Assembly: GCA_000432275.1 (NCBI GenBank)
Contig: HF995322.1
Span: 23,300 to 55,854 of the forward strand
Reading direction: 5' to 3'
Origin: Proteobacteria bacterium CAG:495
GTDB lineage: Bacteria; Pseudomonadota; Alphaproteobacteria; RF32; CAG-239
Length of the DNA stretch: 32,555 nt
The stretch's first letter is position 1, and each line of letters begins with the position of its first letter. Of this stretch, positions 31,078-32,555 are shown piece after piece. The translations under genes were made by a program, and so were the position numbers. The notes under the pieces are model-generated. The model saw only the letters and a program-made list of their open reading frames with translations, had not been told where the DNA came from and made no database searches.

Positions 31078-32145
31078 GTGGCAGAACAAGAGGGAAAACA
31101 AGAAACACCGAAAGAAAACTGGGCTGATACCATAGAAGTCCGGGATGCTCCGGCCGCTGCTCCGGAAATGGATTCCCCTGATTCCAAAATTCTTAATCAG
31201 GAAGAAATCGACAGCCTGCTGGGTTACTCCAACGACGAGGAGGAAGACTACCGTCCGCAAAAAACCGGCGTTCGGGCTATTTTAAACTCCAGTATGGTTT
31301 CTTACGAACGGCTGCCGATGCTGGAAATCGTATTTGACCGTCTGATTCGTCTGATGGCAACCTCCCTGAGAAACTTTACGCAAGACAACGTAGAGGTTTC
31401 TCTCGACAGCATTGAATCAATGCGCTTCGGCGAATATATCGATTCCCTGACGCTCCCCACCCTTTTGAACGTATTTAAAGCTGAAGAATGGGATAACTAC
31501 GGACTGATGTCTCTTGACTCGTCCCTCATCTACTCGATGGTGGACGTTCTTCTCGGCGGCAGACGCGGAACCGCGGCCATGCGCATTGAAGGACGCCCCT
31601 ATACTACCATCGAGCTGAACATCGTCAAAGAGATGATACAGCTCATTCTGGCGGATTTGTCCACCGCGTTCGACCCCATAACATCGGTTAACTTTGCTTT
31701 CGACCGCCTGGAAACCAATCCCCGCTTTGCAACCATTTCCCGCCTGTCTAACGCCGTCATCGTAGCGCACCTCAGAGTCGATATGGAAGATCGGGGCGGA
31801 AAAATAGACTTGATGATACCCTATGCCACACTGGAGCCGGTTCGCGAACTCTTGCTCCAGATGTTTATGGGCGAACGTTTCGGCCGCGATACCATCTGGG
31901 AAAACCATTTAATGTCTCAGCTCTGGGAAACGGAGGTTGAGGTCAGTGCGCTCCTCAGCGAAACGACAATCAAATTGGGCGAAATGTCTGCCTGGGAAAA
32001 AGGTTCGTTCCTTCCCTTGGACATTCCCCCGCATCAAAAAGTAACCATTGTTTGCGGCGACGTGCCTCTGATTACCGGAGACATGGGCCGCAAAGACGAC
32101 CATATCGTCATCAGAGTTGACGGAAAGGCTGAAAAGAATGGATAG
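31078..32145 (+). CDS. fliM: Flagellar motor switch protein FliM
   Basis: C-ring switch protein that binds phosphorylated CheY and sets rotation direction. The 355-residue product has an acidic, longer than usual N-terminal part, then the CheY-binding motif ILNQEEIDSLLG (residues 38-49), the CheC-like middle domain (GEYIDSLTLPTLLNVFKAEEWDNYGLM, LLGGRRG) and the C-terminal SpoA domain (TEVEVSALLSETTIKLGEMSAW). The start is GTG at 31078 with AAGGA 7 bp upstream. Its stop overlaps the next gene by 8 bp. Confidence 0.95.
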   Translation: MAEQEGKQETPKENWADTIEVRDAPAAAPEMDSPDSKILNQEEIDSLLGYSNDEEEDYRPQKTGVRAILNSSMVSYERLPMLEIVFDRLIRLMATSLRNFTQDNVEVSLDSIESMRFGEYIDSLTLPTLLNVFKAEEWDNYGLMSLDSSLIYSMVDVLLGGRRGTAAMRIEGRPYTTIELNIVKEMIQLILADLSTAFDPITSVNFAFDRLETNPRFATISRLSNAVIVAHLRVDMEDRGGKIDLMIPYATLEPVRELLLQMFMGERFGRDTIWENHLMSQLWETEVEVSALLSETTIKLGEMSAWEKGSFLPLDIPPHQKVTIVCGDVPLITGDMGRKDDHIVIRVDGKAEKNG

Positions 32146-32555
32146 CTTGGAATTGCTCATCAATCTCATCATTATTGCATTGCTGGTTCCGACAATCGTT
32201 TACGCCTATCGGCTCAACAAAAACCTTGAGATTTTGCGCCGCAACCAAAAGAGCCTGGCCCAGTTGGTCGAAGCCCTGAATGACGCAACCTACAAAGCGG
32301 AAAACAGCATTCCCAAACTGAAGTCCGTTACCGAACATTCTTCGGAAGGCTTGAAAGAAGTTGTAGACAGCGCCAAGGAACTTAAAGACGATTTGTTGTT
32401 CATTAATGAACGCGCCGACAATCTTGCCGACCGTTTGGAACAGGTTATCAGCGACGGCCGCCAGATTAAAGCGCCGATGCCGGCGGCAACAGCGGATTCT
32501 TCGCCAATCGGAAAAATCCGCATCAACGAAGAACCGCAAGAAATGCCGATGCCCG
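32138..32555 (+). CDS. DUF6468-type membrane protein of the flagellar cluster, 3' end outside window
   Basis: The ATG overlaps the end of fliM (AATGGATAG) and the frame stays open to the end of the window, giving 139 residues. One membrane helix is at about residues 4-24 (LELLINLIIIALLVPTIVYAY), then a charged coiled-coil region (LEILRRNQKSLAQLVEALND, VVDSAKELKDDLLFINERADNL) and a Pro-rich stretch. This layout and the position directly after fliM fit the alphaproteobacterial DUF6468 family, function unknown but tied to flagella by gene order. Called from the genome position and frame; the family name is by recognition. Confidence 0.75.
   Translation, partial: MDSLELLINLIIIALLVPTIVYAYRLNKNLEILRRNQKSLAQLVEALNDATYKAENSIPKLKSVTEHSSEGLKEVVDSAKELKDDLLFINERADNLADRLEQVISDGRQIKAPMPAATADSSPIGKIRINEEPQEMPMP

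Noticed and set aside
1..32555. CRISPR arrays, tRNA or rRNA genes, insertion sequences
   Set aside because: No regularly spaced repeats, cloverleaf-like segments, rRNA text or transposase-like proteins were found on reading the window; the only tandem repeat is the two-copy element at 2812-3063.

Overview
The window looks like chromosome from an alphaproteobacterium. The F0 ATP synthase operon carries two divergent b-type subunits (b and b'), fliM is followed by a DUF6468-type membrane protein, a DUF2125-like protein sits beside rsmD, and PheA has the alphaproteobacterial ESY form of its ACT-domain motif. Moderate G+C, flagella and apparent exchange with Bacteroidota suggest one of the uncultured gut-associated, Rhodospirillales-like lineages; that last step is inference.

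Layout. 1-6200 is housekeeping: a partial DUF2125-like protein, rsmD and rluB (overlapping, minus strand), divergent tadA, then a minus-strand block pal, cpoB, tilS, smpB. Two tandem copies of a palindromic element lie between tadA and smpB, and one of them forms the end of the smpB reading frame. 6200-9990 is an accessory array of five unrecognised or regulatory minus-strand genes. Each has its own promoter and its own rho-independent terminator; three promoters share almost the same sequence, and most starts lack a Shine-Dalgarno. 9992-13851 holds ppdK (with a cysteine-rich tail) and an unknown membrane-anchored protein.

14243-18177 is a two-gene block that looks foreign: a 1057-residue repeat-bearing surface lipoprotein and a small outer-membrane barrel protein. 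Neither has a Shine-Dalgarno, and the lipoprotein has acidic residues right after its lipid-anchored Cys, as Bacteroidota exported lipoproteins do. 18416-20519 has a secreted protein, pheA and a GNAT acetyltransferase. 20516-24395 is the minus-strand run dciA, dsbA-like, atpI, atpB, atpE, atpF2, atpF, with a third palindromic element directly after atpE.

24497 to the end is a flagellar region. fliO-fliP and fliL-fliM-DUF6468 are separated by an outer-membrane barrel gene and a PilM-like/PilV-like pair of type IVb pilus genes. The PilV-like shaft/adhesin is split by a single-base frameshift near two A7 tracts. The most unusual items are the palindromic element family, the promoter-sharing gene array, the Bacteroidota-like pair and the frameshifted PilV-like adhesin.
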